A DNA stretch of 64,000 nt from contig CM045761.1 of assembly GCA_025200525.1 (NCBI GenBank), positions 136,960,223 to 137,024,222 on the forward strand. Reading direction: 5' to 3'. The translations under genes and the position numbers were made by a program. Below are positions 12,095 through 23,700 of this stretch, in pieces. Source of the stretch: Camellia lanceoleosa. Taxonomy: Eukaryota; Streptophyta; Magnoliopsida; Ericales; Theaceae. The notes beneath the pieces were generated by a model. The model did no database searches, was not told the DNA's origin, and was given only the letters and a program-made list of their open reading frames with translations. Each line of letters starts with the position of its first letter. Positions within the stretch are counted from its first letter, which is position 1.

Positions 12095-14137
12095 TGTAAC
12101 GCCTTCAAAATAAACCCATAATATATATATCATTAACATGCATTGATAAAAGAAAACCAATCATTATCTCATTCATCAGAGTATTATCATTGAAAAACAC
12201 ATTACATGTAACATCAAAGTAAATGCCCTACGGGCTTATATCTTTCCAAGTCAACACTTGGACACAAAATGTGAGTACTAACTCAACTACAAATTTAGCC
12301 CTTGGCTTGATGGTTTACATGTAATATCAAATAAAAACAAATAAATAATGACAAGTCTTCAAAGTCCAAATCCGTCCAAGCTAAGTCCTTGAAGGTAGCA
12401 TATCACCTGAACCTGAAAATGATGTTCCCGTATAGGGTGAGCCACAGCCCAGTAGAAATATACTAAACCAAATATAAGCATTGAATAAAGCAATAGCATC
12501 CAATAGATGGTTAACACAACTATTCAATTCACCAACATACAGTTTCATGACATTAATGTCTAAGACACGTTTCACTTTCCATTATTTATTCAACTTTCCA
12601 TTTATATCATTATGGCTCAGAACCTGGCCAAAGTATAACAGTGAAATAAATATCACATTAACTTCTCTTCCAATATCAACAAAACAAATGAGACTAAGGC
12701 TCATCCCAAAACACTTCCATACTTCCCGATTGATACACATTTTAGTGCTGTATCAACAACATATAAAAACACTTCCATAAATCAATAAGCACACATATAG
12801 TGGTGCTAATGGAGTCCATCTCCTATCTCCTCCCAAACAAAATCCGGTTTAGAGGTCCATCCCCTAAACCGTGGAGTACATCCCCTATCTCCTCCCAAAC
12901 AAAATGCATATACAACACACAATCAATACACGTATTTTCTGTATTAATTCAACAGTCAAAATCAATGACTTAACCAATGTGATTAGTTTCAGTTTTCCCT
13001 AATCCACATGCAATGTCTACAACAATCACGACTATCCTCCACCGATAGCCGAAAACAGTTATTTCTAAACAGGAAATAAATGTATCAACTAATATAATTC
13101 CAACATTTTCATAAGTAAGTGATTAAACTAATCAACTACACCATTAAATCAATAAATTCCTCAATTCCATGAATTCAACTAAATTCCCCAATTTTTCCTA
13201 AATTAATTATACAAATTAATTTATTACAACAACTAGGGTTTTTTTTCAAAATTATCAAACAACCCCCAACATATCAAAATACCACAACTTAGAACAAAAC
13301 CCATAATATGGAGTAGGAAATCCCTACCTCGAAGTAAATAACCCGAATGGAGAAGATGGAGATGATGACCAAAATGCAAAGTGCTCCAAATCACCAAACG
13401 TTCAGGTTAAAACGAAGCCCTCAACCCCCTCTATCTTTTTAATAAAGAGCCTAGGGTAGAAACACCCTAAAACTAGATGAAACCTAAGAGAGAAGGTGAG
13501 TGGAGGGAGAGAGAACTCAGAAGGGTTTTAGGATAAAAAAGAATGTGAAAAAACGTTTTAAAAACCGCTGCTGGGTATTTAAACCCGACAGGCTCGCTCG
13601 AGCGAAGGATTGGTCGCTCGAGCGACCAGACACGAAAAGCCTCGCTCGAGCGAAAAAAGTCTCGCTCGAGCCAAAAACTCGATGCTTCAGGTCTGCAACC
13701 CAAAAGCTCACTCGAGCGACGAAATGCTCGCTTGAGCGAAGAACTCGAAAACATACACCTCGCTCGCTCGAGCCAAAAACCACAGCTCTCAGGTTCTATG
13801 CTAGACGCAATCTCTCGCTCGAGCGAAGAAATCCTGACTCGAGCCACCAGACACAAAACTCAACTCTCGCTCAAGCGACCAAACCCTGGCTCAAGCGAAG
13901 GACCAAAAACAAACGCTCGCTCGAGTGACCAACTCCTCGCTCGAGCGAAGGTCCAAAAATCTGGACAGCAACACTTGGTTTCCAAACCCAACCAACCTAT
14001 AACAAACCTGCCCAACACATCCTATAACTCAAAAATAAGAAATTAAAGGACACTAACAACAATTTGATAACAACGGGATCTACGGAACATAAGTCTGGAT
14101 ACAACAATCAAAAGGAAAAGACCGGGGTCGCTATAAC
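12095..14137 (+). mobile_element. solo LTR of a Ty3/gypsy-type element
   Basis: Copy B has the uninterrupted site (TTATTAAATCGTCC at about 39517-39530), which defines this insertion. It starts TGTAACGCC and ends near GGGGTCGCTATA, resembling chromovirus LTRs that run TGTAACG...CGTTACA. TAAAT stands on both sides (12090-12094 and 14138-14142), consistent with a 5-bp target duplication; one or two terminal bases are uncertain. No primer-binding site, polypurine tract or coding domain is present in its 2.04 kb, so it is read as a solo LTR. It contains a repeated word, CTATCTCCTCCCAAACAAAA, near 12822 and 12883, and the CTCGAG array. Confidence 0.75.
13591..13950. repeat. array of CTCGCTCGAGCGA palindromes inside the solo LTR
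   Basis: About 13 copies of CTCGCTCGAGCGA or close variants (centre CTCGAG or CTTGAG/CTCAAG) occur within about 360 bases, at irregular spacings of roughly 20-50 bases. The core TCGCTCGAGCGA is a perfect 12-base palindrome. The variation seen (CG to TG or CA) fits decay at methylated CpG. Spacer sequences differ, so this is not a simple tandem repeat. Confidence 0.85.
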
Positions 14138-15534
14138 TAAATCGTCCAAGAACTGCCTTTTTGTTATCAAACCATTTTCTGTTATCACACAAGGCACTGC
14201 AATGTGTGAGATTTTTCATTAATCCTCTTTTGGCTGTTTTAGTAAGATCTTCAAATCTGTCACAGGTGAGAGCCATTTGACACTTACCCAAGAACATATG
14301 ACCTACTGAACGCAGTGGGACTCTTCTCCATAGAGGAAAAAAGGTGCAATTCTTGGTCTTTCTTGTTTGTATCGGGCTTTATTTCATGCATTATACACCT
14401 TGTATGAAGAACATTACTTTACGTAACACTAACTAAAATTGAGGCAGATGTAATATCTCAACAATCATGCTCGGGATGGATCGAATTTTAAGGCCAGGTG
14501 TGCATGTTTATATTCGTGACACTGACATTGTTATCGAGAAACTTAAAAATATCGCAACTGCCATGGGATGGAAGACCTTATTATTTGACACCATTGAGGG
14601 ACCGCATGCTACCAATAAGCTTTTGTTCGGTGCGAAGCCTGTGTAACATGATTGCTTTTTCTTCCTATTACTTTGAAAGATTATTTGTCTGAATGATCTC
14701 TATATCTTTCTTCTTCTTCTTCTTTTTTATTTTTTATTTTCTTTTTAAATTTATTTTGTTGAAAGCTTGGAAGTCCTTAAATCATACGAGAAAATAGAGA
14801 TAGTATTGAAACAGACTAATTGTAATATGTCTATACATTAATCAGTCAAGTCATGGATAGCATCCCAACAGAAGGATCTAAAGAAGAATTTCACATCAAC
14901 ATTTTATAGAATGGAACTTTTATTTTTATTTTTATTATTATTTTTGTGTATTCTATGCAACAACAATGAAATATCTACAATTTGCTTGATATTTTTCCAA
15001 TGGTTACCTTCCATTTCACTTTCCGAGTTCAAACTGTGTCTTGTATATTGATTACTTGATCATAAATATATACGAGGAATAATATAAAAGTAATGAAAAG
15101 ATGGAAAATTTCTTGGAAACATGTTAATGAATTCCAAGAATGTTTCTCAAGAATTTTTAAAAAGTTTTCTTAAGAGTTTCCAGAAAGATTCATAAATGTT
15201 TCCTTATATTGTCTTGTAAAGTTTCTCGAAATTTCCATCTTCCATCCCATTTTAACAATTCTCACAACCGGAAAAATGAGAAAAACTTCAATGAATATTG
15301 TTAGAAGTTCTCCTGTATATGAAGTGCTTGTTTTGGTGATTTCACAACAGTACCTTTGTTTTTGTTTGTTTGTTTGTTTGTTTGTTTATTTTATTTTATT
15401 TTATTATTTAAAAGTGTTCCATAACATGCGATGAGACACCCCATAGATGGTTAGTTGATCTTGGTCTAAATTCTGCAGTAGCAATGCAATGTGAAATGTT
15501 GTTGAAATCTATTGAACTCCAAATAAAAGTACCT

Positions 15535-15564
15535 AAATTGAGCTGAAAATTTTCAGCTCAATTT
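15535..15564. repeat. perfect 30-bp palindrome
   Basis: The half-site AAATTGAGCTGAAAA is followed directly by its exact reverse complement, with no spacer. It is conserved unchanged in copy B at 40970-40999. No longer terminal repeats or flanking duplication were seen. Confidence 0.85.
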
Positions 15565-16409
15565 AAACATAAGAATGTGTGAGAATTTAAACATCCCAAC
15601 AATCATTTTGTTAGAGATGCAACCCAATACATTTAGAAGCATTTACTATGATTTAACCCAACAGTTAACTTCAACCCAAAAGGCACCTCCATAATGCAAG
15701 TTTATCATGGACATTGTTCGCAATTGATGCGGGATGCCAACATTTCTCAAGCTTTAAATGATGAAACTACAAATACAAAAATTATGCAAAAGAAAGCATA
15801 TCACTATAATGATTTTTCTATCATTTTCTACTGGGATCTACGACAGGAGAAATTTTTAGGATTATCTTCCAAAAGTTCTTATATGTTCCAAAGTAGAAGA
15901 CTTCTAAATTATGTTTAAATCTTAACAAATCGAGAGTTACACACTTACACTATAATAATTTGATGAGACTAAGTTGAAATCTGGTTAAAAATTATAGCAA
16001 TACATAGAGCTAGGTGGAGAAAATGATCCATGTATAACAGACCACATTCACAGTAACTATCAAAGTTTTGACCTAAAAAAATGCTAACCAAAAAAAAAAA
16101 AAATCTTACAAATTGAGTTGGTATGTAATAATAAAACATTTGAAAAGATAGGATGAGAAGTGATGGTGTTTCCTATATTATTATCAAACCAATTGAAATC
16201 CAAACTCTCCCTGAAGAACTTTTAATCCACCAATAAGCCTTGTAAAAATTAAAAGATAGGGTCAATTACAAAAGAAAGGCACAAGACAAAAGAAAAGTTC
16301 TATTGATGATAAAAAGATAATACAAGAATCCTATATGATCATGACACATATACCTAAGAAACAAAATACATATGCATTCAAAACTATCATTGAATTAGAC
16401 AATGAGAAA

Positions 16410-16553
16410 TGTTAGGGATCATGAATTTTTTTTCATGAAAATGATCATGAAAGATTTGTGACTCTTAGATTACCTTGATTAGTGTCTGATACTTTATTCA
16501 AAATGTAATCCAAAGGACACAAATCTTTCATGATCATTTTCATGAAAGACTTT
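16410..16553. repeat. inverted-repeat (foldback) element
   Basis: CATGAAAATGATCATGAAAG followed by ATTTGTG near 16436-16462 is answered by its reverse complement near 16517-16545, so the segment can fold into a long stem with a loop of about 55 bases. Copy B (about 51110-51185) has lost the right arm. It is MITE-like; no target duplication was identified. Confidence 0.65.
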
Positions 16554-16775
16554 TCATAATACACAAAACATAAATATAAACTAACATCAAACACAAAACG
16601 GACTTTCTTTATTAACCAATGGAAACATAAGATATCCTATAAAAAGTATAACCCTCACTGACTCTTCACTGATCCACAAATCATTACACATATCACTATA
16701 AAAGTAGTATCGGCAAATCTAAGAATAAAGACACAGAACATGGAAATAGTATAAGGAAGTGAATATCATGATCAA

Positions 16776-16958
16776 TCATTCTTGAGGGTAGGTCTTCTTG
16801 TTTTTGTTAATAACAACATCAAGCATCATCCCCTTCACTGACTTATTCATTTTGGGAAACACACTACCCTCCTTGGTTTGGAACCTTGGCTTGCTCATTT
16901 CTCCACTCTCTCCTCCATTGCCCTTACCTTTGCCTTTGTTGGCTCCGTTATTTTCCAT
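16776..16958 (-). CDS. short basic Gly/Lys-rich protein of unknown function, copy A (60 aa)
   Basis: A minus-strand ORF starting MENNGANKGKGKGN and ending KTYPQE, with a conserved-looking centre (FQTKEGSVFPK, then KSVKGMMLDVV). I do not recognise the family. Support for a real gene: a TATAAATA box on the minus strand 84 bases upstream of the ATG (17042-17049), a leader containing a GA-rich tract, and a duplicate at 51383-51568 that keeps the frame, differing by a few substitutions (R to S, N to D, I to L) and one added Lys codon. There is no signal peptide or membrane segment; the protein is hydrophilic and positively charged. Low divergence between duplicates also allows conservation by recency alone. 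Confidence 0.55.
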   Translation of the reverse strand: MENNGANKGKGKGNGGESGEMSKPRFQTKEGSVFPKMNKSVKGMMLDVVINKNKKTYPQE

Positions 16959-17041
16959 CTCTCTGTCTCTGTGTCTCTCTCTCTCTCAAATGAGTCTTTG
17001 TGTTGCTCCCATGCTTGCTTGAGAAGATCAAACGTGGCTGA

Positions 17042-17049
17042 TATTTATA
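17042..17049 (-). promoter_or_regulatory. TATA box for the 60-aa minus-strand gene
   Basis: The minus-strand TATAAATA in context CTCTATAAATATCAGC is a good plant TATA match, 84 bases upstream of the MENN start codon. Transcription would begin about 30 bases downstream, leaving a leader of roughly 50-60 bases. Confidence 0.55.
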
Positions 17050-17778
17050 GAGGAGGATATTGTGTATTCTCATTTCTTCGCAAATGGATGTGTATTTCAA
17101 TGTTGTTTCTTTGTTTGTGGGGTGTGAATTCACTAAGCAATGCAATGAAAATCAACCATCTTTACTTGGGTTTTTACACATTATAGTGTCCATCCACGGA
17201 ATTGCTTCAGTTTTTCTCCTCATTTGCCTATCACTATATGATGGAAATTAAATTTACCAAATATGATGTTTAAACCATATTGTTAATCAATTTTTGGGAT
17301 CTAGAAATTGAAAATGAGCAAGAAAAACCATATTTTAATCAATTTTTAAGATCTAGAAAATTGAAAATTAACTGCACAAATGAGGTGGTGGTGGGACTCA
17401 TTTGGTTCATTGAGGAAGGTGAAACTGAAAAATGTGGCTGGCAACCTCAACAACAACTTTATTAGAAGAATACAAATTTTAGTTAAATGTCTGGAAAATT
17501 GCAAGTACTTCACCGGAAAACAACTTACATAATCACAAGAAGTTTCCTTAAATAAAATAAAAATGATTTTAAAAAAATCTGAAAAATATATAAAATGGAA
17601 ATTACTAATAATGAAAGCATCCGGAAGAACCATCAACTTGGAGGAGTCAAGGTTGCCTTGAAATTTGTTTCAAAAGGAAAACACGTTCCGGTGGGATGGG
17701 AAATTCCAAAGGAACTTTAAATGATTGTATTTGGAAATGTTTTTGAATCTTTCTGTAAGCTCTCATGGAAACCTTCAG

Positions 17779-18536
17779 GGTTAATTACACTTTTCACTCT
17801 TGTAATTTAATCTAAATTTCATTTTAGTTCATAGAGTTTCAATTTGAACAATTTAAGTCTAGATTCAATTTAGTCATTTCGTCTAAATTTTTTGTATACG
17901 TGTACATCTTAAAAAATTGACAACCATTCCAAAATTGTTAATTTTAACCTCCAATTTAGACGGAAGAACCAAATTGAAACTTTAAAAAATTGACAAGTGT
18001 CCCTAAATTATTAATTTTATGAAAAATTATGCAAATAGTCCTTGTATTTTGCTCTTTGTATCATTTCGGTCCCTATCATTTCAATTGATTCGATTTTGAC
18101 CGTAAATTTATGATTTTGTCTCAATTTAATTCAATTGCTAGCATTTTTCAGTGAAAAATATGAAGATAAGTGACATATGTCATGCTTTTTAAGACAAAAT
18201 TATAAGCTTATTTAACTCAGTGAATTAATTTCAATCAATTTAGTGATAATTTTTTATCAAAAACACTGATGGTGTTATCAATTGAACCAGATTGACACAA
18301 AATCTAAAATTAAGGGTTAAAATTGAGGTAAATGAAAATGTAGGGATCAAAGTGACACAAGCGGAAAAATGTAAAGACTGTCAGTGTAGTTTGTCCCAAT
18401 TTTAGCTTCCAATTTAGATGAAATGATCAAATTGAAACTATACTTAAAATATAATAATCACATTGTTCAAATTAAAATTAAAAGGATTAAAATAAAATTT
18501 AAACCAAATTACACGATGTAAAGTGTAATTAATCCA
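17779..18536. repeat. nested foldback MITE-like elements
   Basis: Outer ends GGTTAATTACACTTTTC (left) and the complementary AAAGTGTAATTAATCC (right) enclose partially self-complementary AT-rich sequence (for example GAGTTTCAATTTGAACAATTT against its complement near 18440-18475). A second foldback lies inside, about 18036-18420 (GCAAATAGTCCTTGTATTTTGC on the left, complementary words on the right). Both occur in copy B at about 52373-53127. No clean target duplication was found. Confidence 0.6.
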
Positions 18537-18681
18537 ACACTTTATAAAGATTCTTCAGAAACATTCTGGAAATTGATTAAAAAAGAAACCGTATATTAGA
18601 TTTTTTCCAATTTTTTTTCCATACCTTTGAAGCTTTATTTTTTATTTTTAAATATTTGTTACCTAATCTTAGTAGTTTTAT

Positions 18682-18934
18682 GGGCAAATTACATATACAC
18701 CCTCGAGGTTTGGCTAAATTATAGATATCCCCCTGAGGTTTGAGAAATTACAAATTCTCCCATGAATGCTATATTAACATAACAAATTAGAGGGTAATTT
18801 GTTATGAAATATAAATCTCAGGGGACAAATTGTTATGAAAATACAAACCTCAGGGGGTGGGATGTAATTTCTGAAACCTCAGGGGGGTATCTGTAATTTA
18901 GATAAACCTCGAGGGAGGTATATGTAATTTGACC
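18682..18934. mobile_element. TIR element of the GGGCAAATTACA type, private to copy A
   Basis: The left end GGGCAAATTACATATACACC, followed by CTCGAGGTTT, is mirrored on the right by AAACCTCGAGGGAGGTATATGTAATTTGACC, giving terminal inverted repeats of about 40 bases; internal CCCTGAGGTTT words also pair. The element is about 253 bp. Copy B has different sequence at the corresponding position (53278-53352). Confidence 0.7.
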
Positions 18935-18965
18935 TAAATATTATCCCTTAGAAATTAGAAAAATG

Positions 18966-19086
18966 GTTAGTGGCCCGAATTTGTCTTGCTCAAATGGCTC
19001 GAATGTGTCAAAACGACGTCATTTTATACCAAAAACGATATCGTTTTGAGGTATTCGAGCCATTCGAACCATGAAAATTCGGGTCA
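18966..19086. repeat. short inverted-repeat element with AACGACGTC motif
   Basis: GTGGCCCGAATTT...GGCTCGAAT on the left is matched by ATTCGAGCC...AAATTCGGGTCAC on the right, enclosing CAAAACGACGTC and the palindrome AAAACGATATCGTTTT. Similar words (GTGGCTCGA, CAAAACGACGTCG) occur in the 480-bp MULE-like element at 38168, so they may be one family. It is present in both duplicate copies (B near 53379-53500). Confidence 0.55.
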
Positions 19087-19707
19087 CTTGGTATTATTGA
19101 TTACCAAAACCAATGAATAAGGTAGTTTATTCACTATCCTCAAAAAGCGATTGAAAGTTTAAAATCCAATTTAAACTAATTCATTTTCTTTTCATTCCAG
19201 TCATTTTACCTTAAAATTTTAAGTTGTGTTGGAATTTATAAAAATTTCAAAATTGTCTCAAAATTTTATTAGACAACAATCACATTAGTGTTGGACACTT
19301 TCATTTATTAATAATGAGTAAGGTCCACACATTGATGTATCTATTTCTAATAAAATTTCAAGAAAACTTTTCAAGCATAGTAAAATTACTCTATAAATAA
19401 ACAGAAAATCTACAAATGATCTAAAATTTCAAATTTATGGTATATATTTAAAGGAGAATATTTATGACCCACAAAAAAAAAAAAAAAAAAATTACAATTT
19501 AATCCATGATATTGTGACTTAATACATGTCAACTTTTAATTTGTCGTATACTCAATTTTATAAGGCTTACTTCTCTTGCTACATTATTGTTGATAATTTT
19601 AGATATGTAAATTGTGGATCTCTAACATTACTTATATTTAAAATTATTATTCTAACTCACATCATGAATGAATTTTGATTTTGATGGCAAATTTTGGATA
19701 GTTTATT

Positions 19708-20075
19708 TATAGGCAAATTATATTGGTAGTTTTTACATTTTGTTGTTTGTGTCATTTTAGTTCTTACAGTTTTGATCGATTCAATTTTCACTTTTAATTT
19801 AAATTTTATCTTCATTTAGTCTAATTGATAATGTTGGTAGAGTTTTTGACCAAAAAAAAAAAATTCTTTAAATTGGTTGAGGGTAAGTCATTAAATTGAT
19901 CAAGTTAATAATTTTATTTTTAAAAATATGATACATGCCGCTCATGTACACATTTATCATTAAAAATATTAACTGGATCAATTTCAAACAAAATAAAAAA
20001 TTATGAGTTAAAATTAATCCAACTGAAATTGTAATGACTCAAATGACCCAAAAATCAAAGTATAGTGACTAGCAA
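19708..20075. repeat. AT-rich foldback MITE remnant
   Basis: Left words (GGCAAATTATATTGG, TGTGTCATTTTAGTTC, ACAGTTTTGATCGATTC) have degenerate complements on the right (AAATTGTAATGACTCAAATGAC and neighbours near 20025-20055). It belongs in style to the same group as 17779 and 56299. It is also present in copy B near 54100-54475. Confidence 0.5.
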
Positions 20076-20165
20076 CATAATTTTTTTGAGTTCCGAAAAC
20101 TGCTCATAAAGAAGTTATAAATGAATTTCCAGAATGTTTCTCAAGAATTCTCAGAAAGTTTTCGT

Positions 20166-20335
20166 AGGAGTTTCCATAAGGTTATAGGACATCTCCAAAT
20201 ACCACCTTGTGTAGAAAGGAAAAAAAAAATAAAATAGCAACATAATACAAGTCATTTCCATAAGGTTATAGAACATCTCCAAATACTATCTTATGTAGAA
20301 AGAAAAAAAAATAACAAAGTAATACAAGTCACTTG
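20166..20335 (+). repeat. two-unit tandem repeat
   Basis: Two imperfect units of about 85-90 bases, each containing CATAAGGTTATAG(G/A)ACATCTCC, a poly-A stretch and ATACAAGTCA. The same dimer is found in copy B near 54567-54725. Confidence 0.7.
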
Positions 20336-20989
20336 CATTAAAATACTAGGGACTAAATTAACATATTGTGTAAATTAAAGGATCAAATTGACACATCGCC
20401 TGAGCACGTGACGACTTTCTGTCCACCAAACTTAACGGCTATTATTTATTAAACTAATATGATACAATCCGTTAAATTAAGGGGCAAAATCAAATAAATT
20501 AAAATAATAGAGATTAAATTGACATATCGTATAAATTACATGAAATATTTGTATAATTTTCAACAAAAAGAAGAAGTGAAATGAGGAGAGAGAAAAAGCA
20601 AAATAAGAGATGAGAGAAACAAATGGATACGACACCCACTCCTCCATTCATTGTTTAAGAAAAATGTTTCAGAGCTTGCTCTAATGATGTGCAGCTGGGT
20701 CTCATTTTGATATGATGTTTTAACTTTTTTTTATTTTTTATTTTTTTTTACAAGCTACCAGTTCAGTAGAGCTCTGTTTAGAACTCTACTTTTAGAGCTC
20801 TAGATTATCACTGATTGTTTAATTGGCTTTCAAAACACGGGACACTCTTCCATTGGTCCATTTCAGTGACCGGAAGCGACAATACTATTAACAACATCGT
20901 GCCCTGCAAAATGACATTTGATTTAGTTCTTATTAGTATATTACTCGTGTTATGTACGGGATAAAATAATATATTATTTAATAAAAATA

Positions 20990-23700
20990 TAATAATTATA
21001 TTTAATTTTTTATTATTATGTAAAATAAAAATTAAATGGGAATAGTCAATTGAGATTTTCTTAATTGTTTAAAATTAAGAAAATCAAAAAAATTAGTATA
21101 AGATATTGATCATAAAGCTTCTCACTAAAAATCTCCTTTTGCTTATATAAATGGGAATATAAGATTCACTTTATGTAAGTAAAGTAATTCATTTTTTCTT
21201 TCTTTTCTCGATGTAGGATTATAAAATAAAAGTTAAATAAAAGCTAACCAATGTGGATTTTTTTAATTGTTTAAATGTTAACAATTTTTTGGGCGAGAAG
21301 CTTATTTCAAATCAAGCAATCTTAGCCATTTAATCTTTAATTACGCTAATCTTTAAATTATTTCGAATCAAACAAATTTAACCAATATATTTTGATAAAA
21401 CCGCTAAAATTGCAATTAAACCAGTGAATCAGTCAAACTGAAAACGGTTCACCCTATCGGCTAGGTCAAAGGACCAACCGACTTATATAAAAATTAATTA
21501 ATTAAAACATTTAAATTTTATTTTAATTTTAAAATTTAAACTGTCTTGAACTAAAACATACACAACACTACAATATTAAATGGGAGCATAAGGTTTATAT
21601 AGTGAAACAATTCATTTTTTTCTCATTTTCCTGATGTGAGATTATAAAATAAAAGTTAACAATTGTTTGGACGGAAAATTCATTTCTAATCAAGCAATCT
21701 TAGTCGTTCAATTTTTAATAAGATCAATATTGGTTTATTTTAAATCAAACAAATCTAAGCAATATATTTTAATAAAACAGCTAAAATCGTGGTTAAACCA
21801 GTGAATCAGTCAAACCGAAAACGATTCAACCTAATCGGCTAAGTCAAAAGACCAGCTAATTTATAACAAAATTAATTAATTAAAACCTTTAAAATTTAAA
21901 CCATCTTGAACTGAAACATGCACAATACTATAAATGAGATTATAAGATTCCCTTTATATAAGTAAAACAACTCACTTTTTATTTTTTTTTCTCTATGTGT
22001 GATTGTTAAGAAAATCAAAAAAAAAAAAAAAAATGTTATTTTTAAAATTAAGAAAATTCAATAATCTTAAAATGAGGGTTTGGAGCTTCTAGAAAGCTTC
22101 TCCCTTAAAACTCTCTTTATAAAATTCATTTTATATAAGTGAAACAACTTACTTTTTCTTTCTTTTCCCAATGTGGGATTGTAACATTTTATATAAGTGA
22201 AACAACTCAATGTTTCTTTCTTTTCTCGACGTGTGATTATAATTATTTTAAAATTAAATATTATAAGAGTTTCAAAATTTCATACAAAACTATTTTTAAA
22301 ATCAAAACTATGTGGGATTGTAAAATAAAAATTAAATGAAAGCTAGCCAATTGGGATTTTTTTTAATTGTTTAAAATTAAAAAAATCAAAAAAATGAGTA
22401 TACGATATTGATCATAGGGCTTTTCACTAAAAATCTCCTTTTGCTTATGTAAATGGGAGCATATGATTCACTGTATGTAAGTGAAACAATTCATTTTTTT
22501 CTTTCTTTGACCGATGTGGGATTGTAAAATAAAAGGTAAATAGAAGCCAGCCAATAAGAATTTTCTTAATTGTTTACAATTAAGAAAATTCAATAATTTT
22601 AGAATAAGTGTTTGGAGCTCCTAGAATGCTTCTCCCTAAAAATTTCATTTTTCTTATATAATATATAAATAGATAGTGAAACAAACTTTACTTTTTATTC
22701 TTCTCCCAATGTAGGATTATAAAATAAATCATAAACTAATTAGAATTTTATTTTTATATGGTTAAATGGAAGTTAGCCAATGAAATTTTTTTTAATTGTT
22801 TAAAATTAATAAAATCAATATGAGAAATCGCGATTAAACCGGCGAATCGGTCAAAACTAAAATGGTTCAGCCTAATTGGTTAGGTCAAATGACCAACCAA
22901 TTTATACGAAAATTAATTAATTAAAACTTTTAAATGTTATTTTAATTTTAAAATTTAAACCACTAACTTTTTTTTTTCTTTTTCCGATATGGGATTATAA
23001 AATAAAAGTTAATAATTATTTGGGTGGAATGTTTATTTCTAATCAAGCAATCTCAGTTTTTCAATCTTTAATCAAATCAATCTTTAGTTTATTTCGAATC
23101 AAACAAATTTAATCAATATATTTTGATAAAACCGTTAAAATCGCGGTTAAACCAATAAATTAATCAAATCAAAAATGATTTAACCTAATCAGCTAGGTCA
23201 TAATTAATTAATTAATTAAAACTTTTAAAATTTAAACTATATTGAATTGAAACATGCACAACACTACAATATTAAATGGGATGTAAATATAAGATTCACT
23301 TTATATGAGTAAAATAACTCGTTTTTTTTTTTTACTTCTTTTTCTAATATGGGATTATCAAATAAAAGCTAGTCAATGGAGATTTTTTTAATTGTTTAAA
23401 ATTAAGAAATTCAAGAAAATTAGTATGAGATATTGAAACTCTCACAAGGCTCCTCACTAAATGGGATGAGAGTATAAGATTTTATTTATATGAGTAAAAC
23501 AACTCATTTCTTTTCCTTCTTTTCCCGATGTGAAATTATCAAATAAAAGCTAGCTAATGGAGATTTTCTTAATTATTTAAAATTAAAAAAATTAAGAAAA
23601 TTAGTATGAGATATTGAAACTCTCATAAGACTCTTCACTAAAAATTTCATTTTCCTTATATAATATATAGATAGATAGATTGGATGGAAGTTTCGAAACA
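20990..23700. repeat. degenerate repeat array built on a GATGTGGGATT word, copy A
   Basis: About ten diverged units recur. A typical unit has a pyrimidine-rich run (CATTTTTTCTTTC), GATGTGGGATTRTAAAATAAAAG, CCAATGNNGATTTTCTTAATTGTTTAAAATTAAG, TTAGTATGAGATATTGA, CTTCTCACTAAAAATCTCC and a step such as TATAAATGGGA...GATTCACTTTATATAAGTGAAACAA. Longer units also include CAATATATTTTGATAAAACCGC and a GGTTAAACCAGTGAATCAG block. Order and length vary, so this is a rearranged array rather than a clean satellite. The counterpart is at about 55430-58790. Confidence 0.75.

Larger units (their letters stand above)
8919..14646 (+). pseudogene. pectin methyltransferase-like (PMT/QUASIMODO family, DUF248) pseudogene, copy A
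   Basis: PMTs are Golgi type II membrane proteins thought to transfer methyl groups from S-adenosylmethionine to homogalacturonan. Exons are recognisable: 8919-9323 (SAM-binding block [16 protein letters not shown], then [21 protein letters not shown]), 9848-9958 ([21 protein letters not shown]), 10298-10458 ([20 protein letters not shown]), 11316-11520 ([17 protein letters not shown]), 11645-11767 ([15 protein letters not shown]), 14266-14343 ([14 protein letters not shown]) and 14448-14646 (MDRILRPG, HVYIRD, stop TAA). Most junctions keep GT/AG. Lesions: a one-base loss near 9265 (frameshift), one extra base near 10441, a deletion of about 20 codons in the fourth exon, and a two-base insertion near 14269. 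The N-terminal membrane-anchor exons are missing. Introns hold a Stowaway MITE, a hAT end and a solo LTR. Family assignment is firm; member identity is not. Confidence 0.9.

Noticed and set aside
13591..13950. CRISPR-like array of repeated short motifs
   Set aside because: Repeats are only 12-13 bases, spacing is irregular, the genome is plant nuclear, and no Cas genes exist.
13473..14046. Overlapping open frames on both strands through the CTCGAG array
   Set aside because: The repeated palindrome lacks stops in all frames, so long frames are automatic; the Arg/Ser/Leu-rich translations have no domain.
17346..17636. 96-codon minus ORF preserved in both duplicates (also 51940-52230)
   Set aside because: AT-rich, Phe/Ile-rich, no motif; preservation is explained by low divergence of the copies and there is no promoter-like context as for the 60-aa gene.
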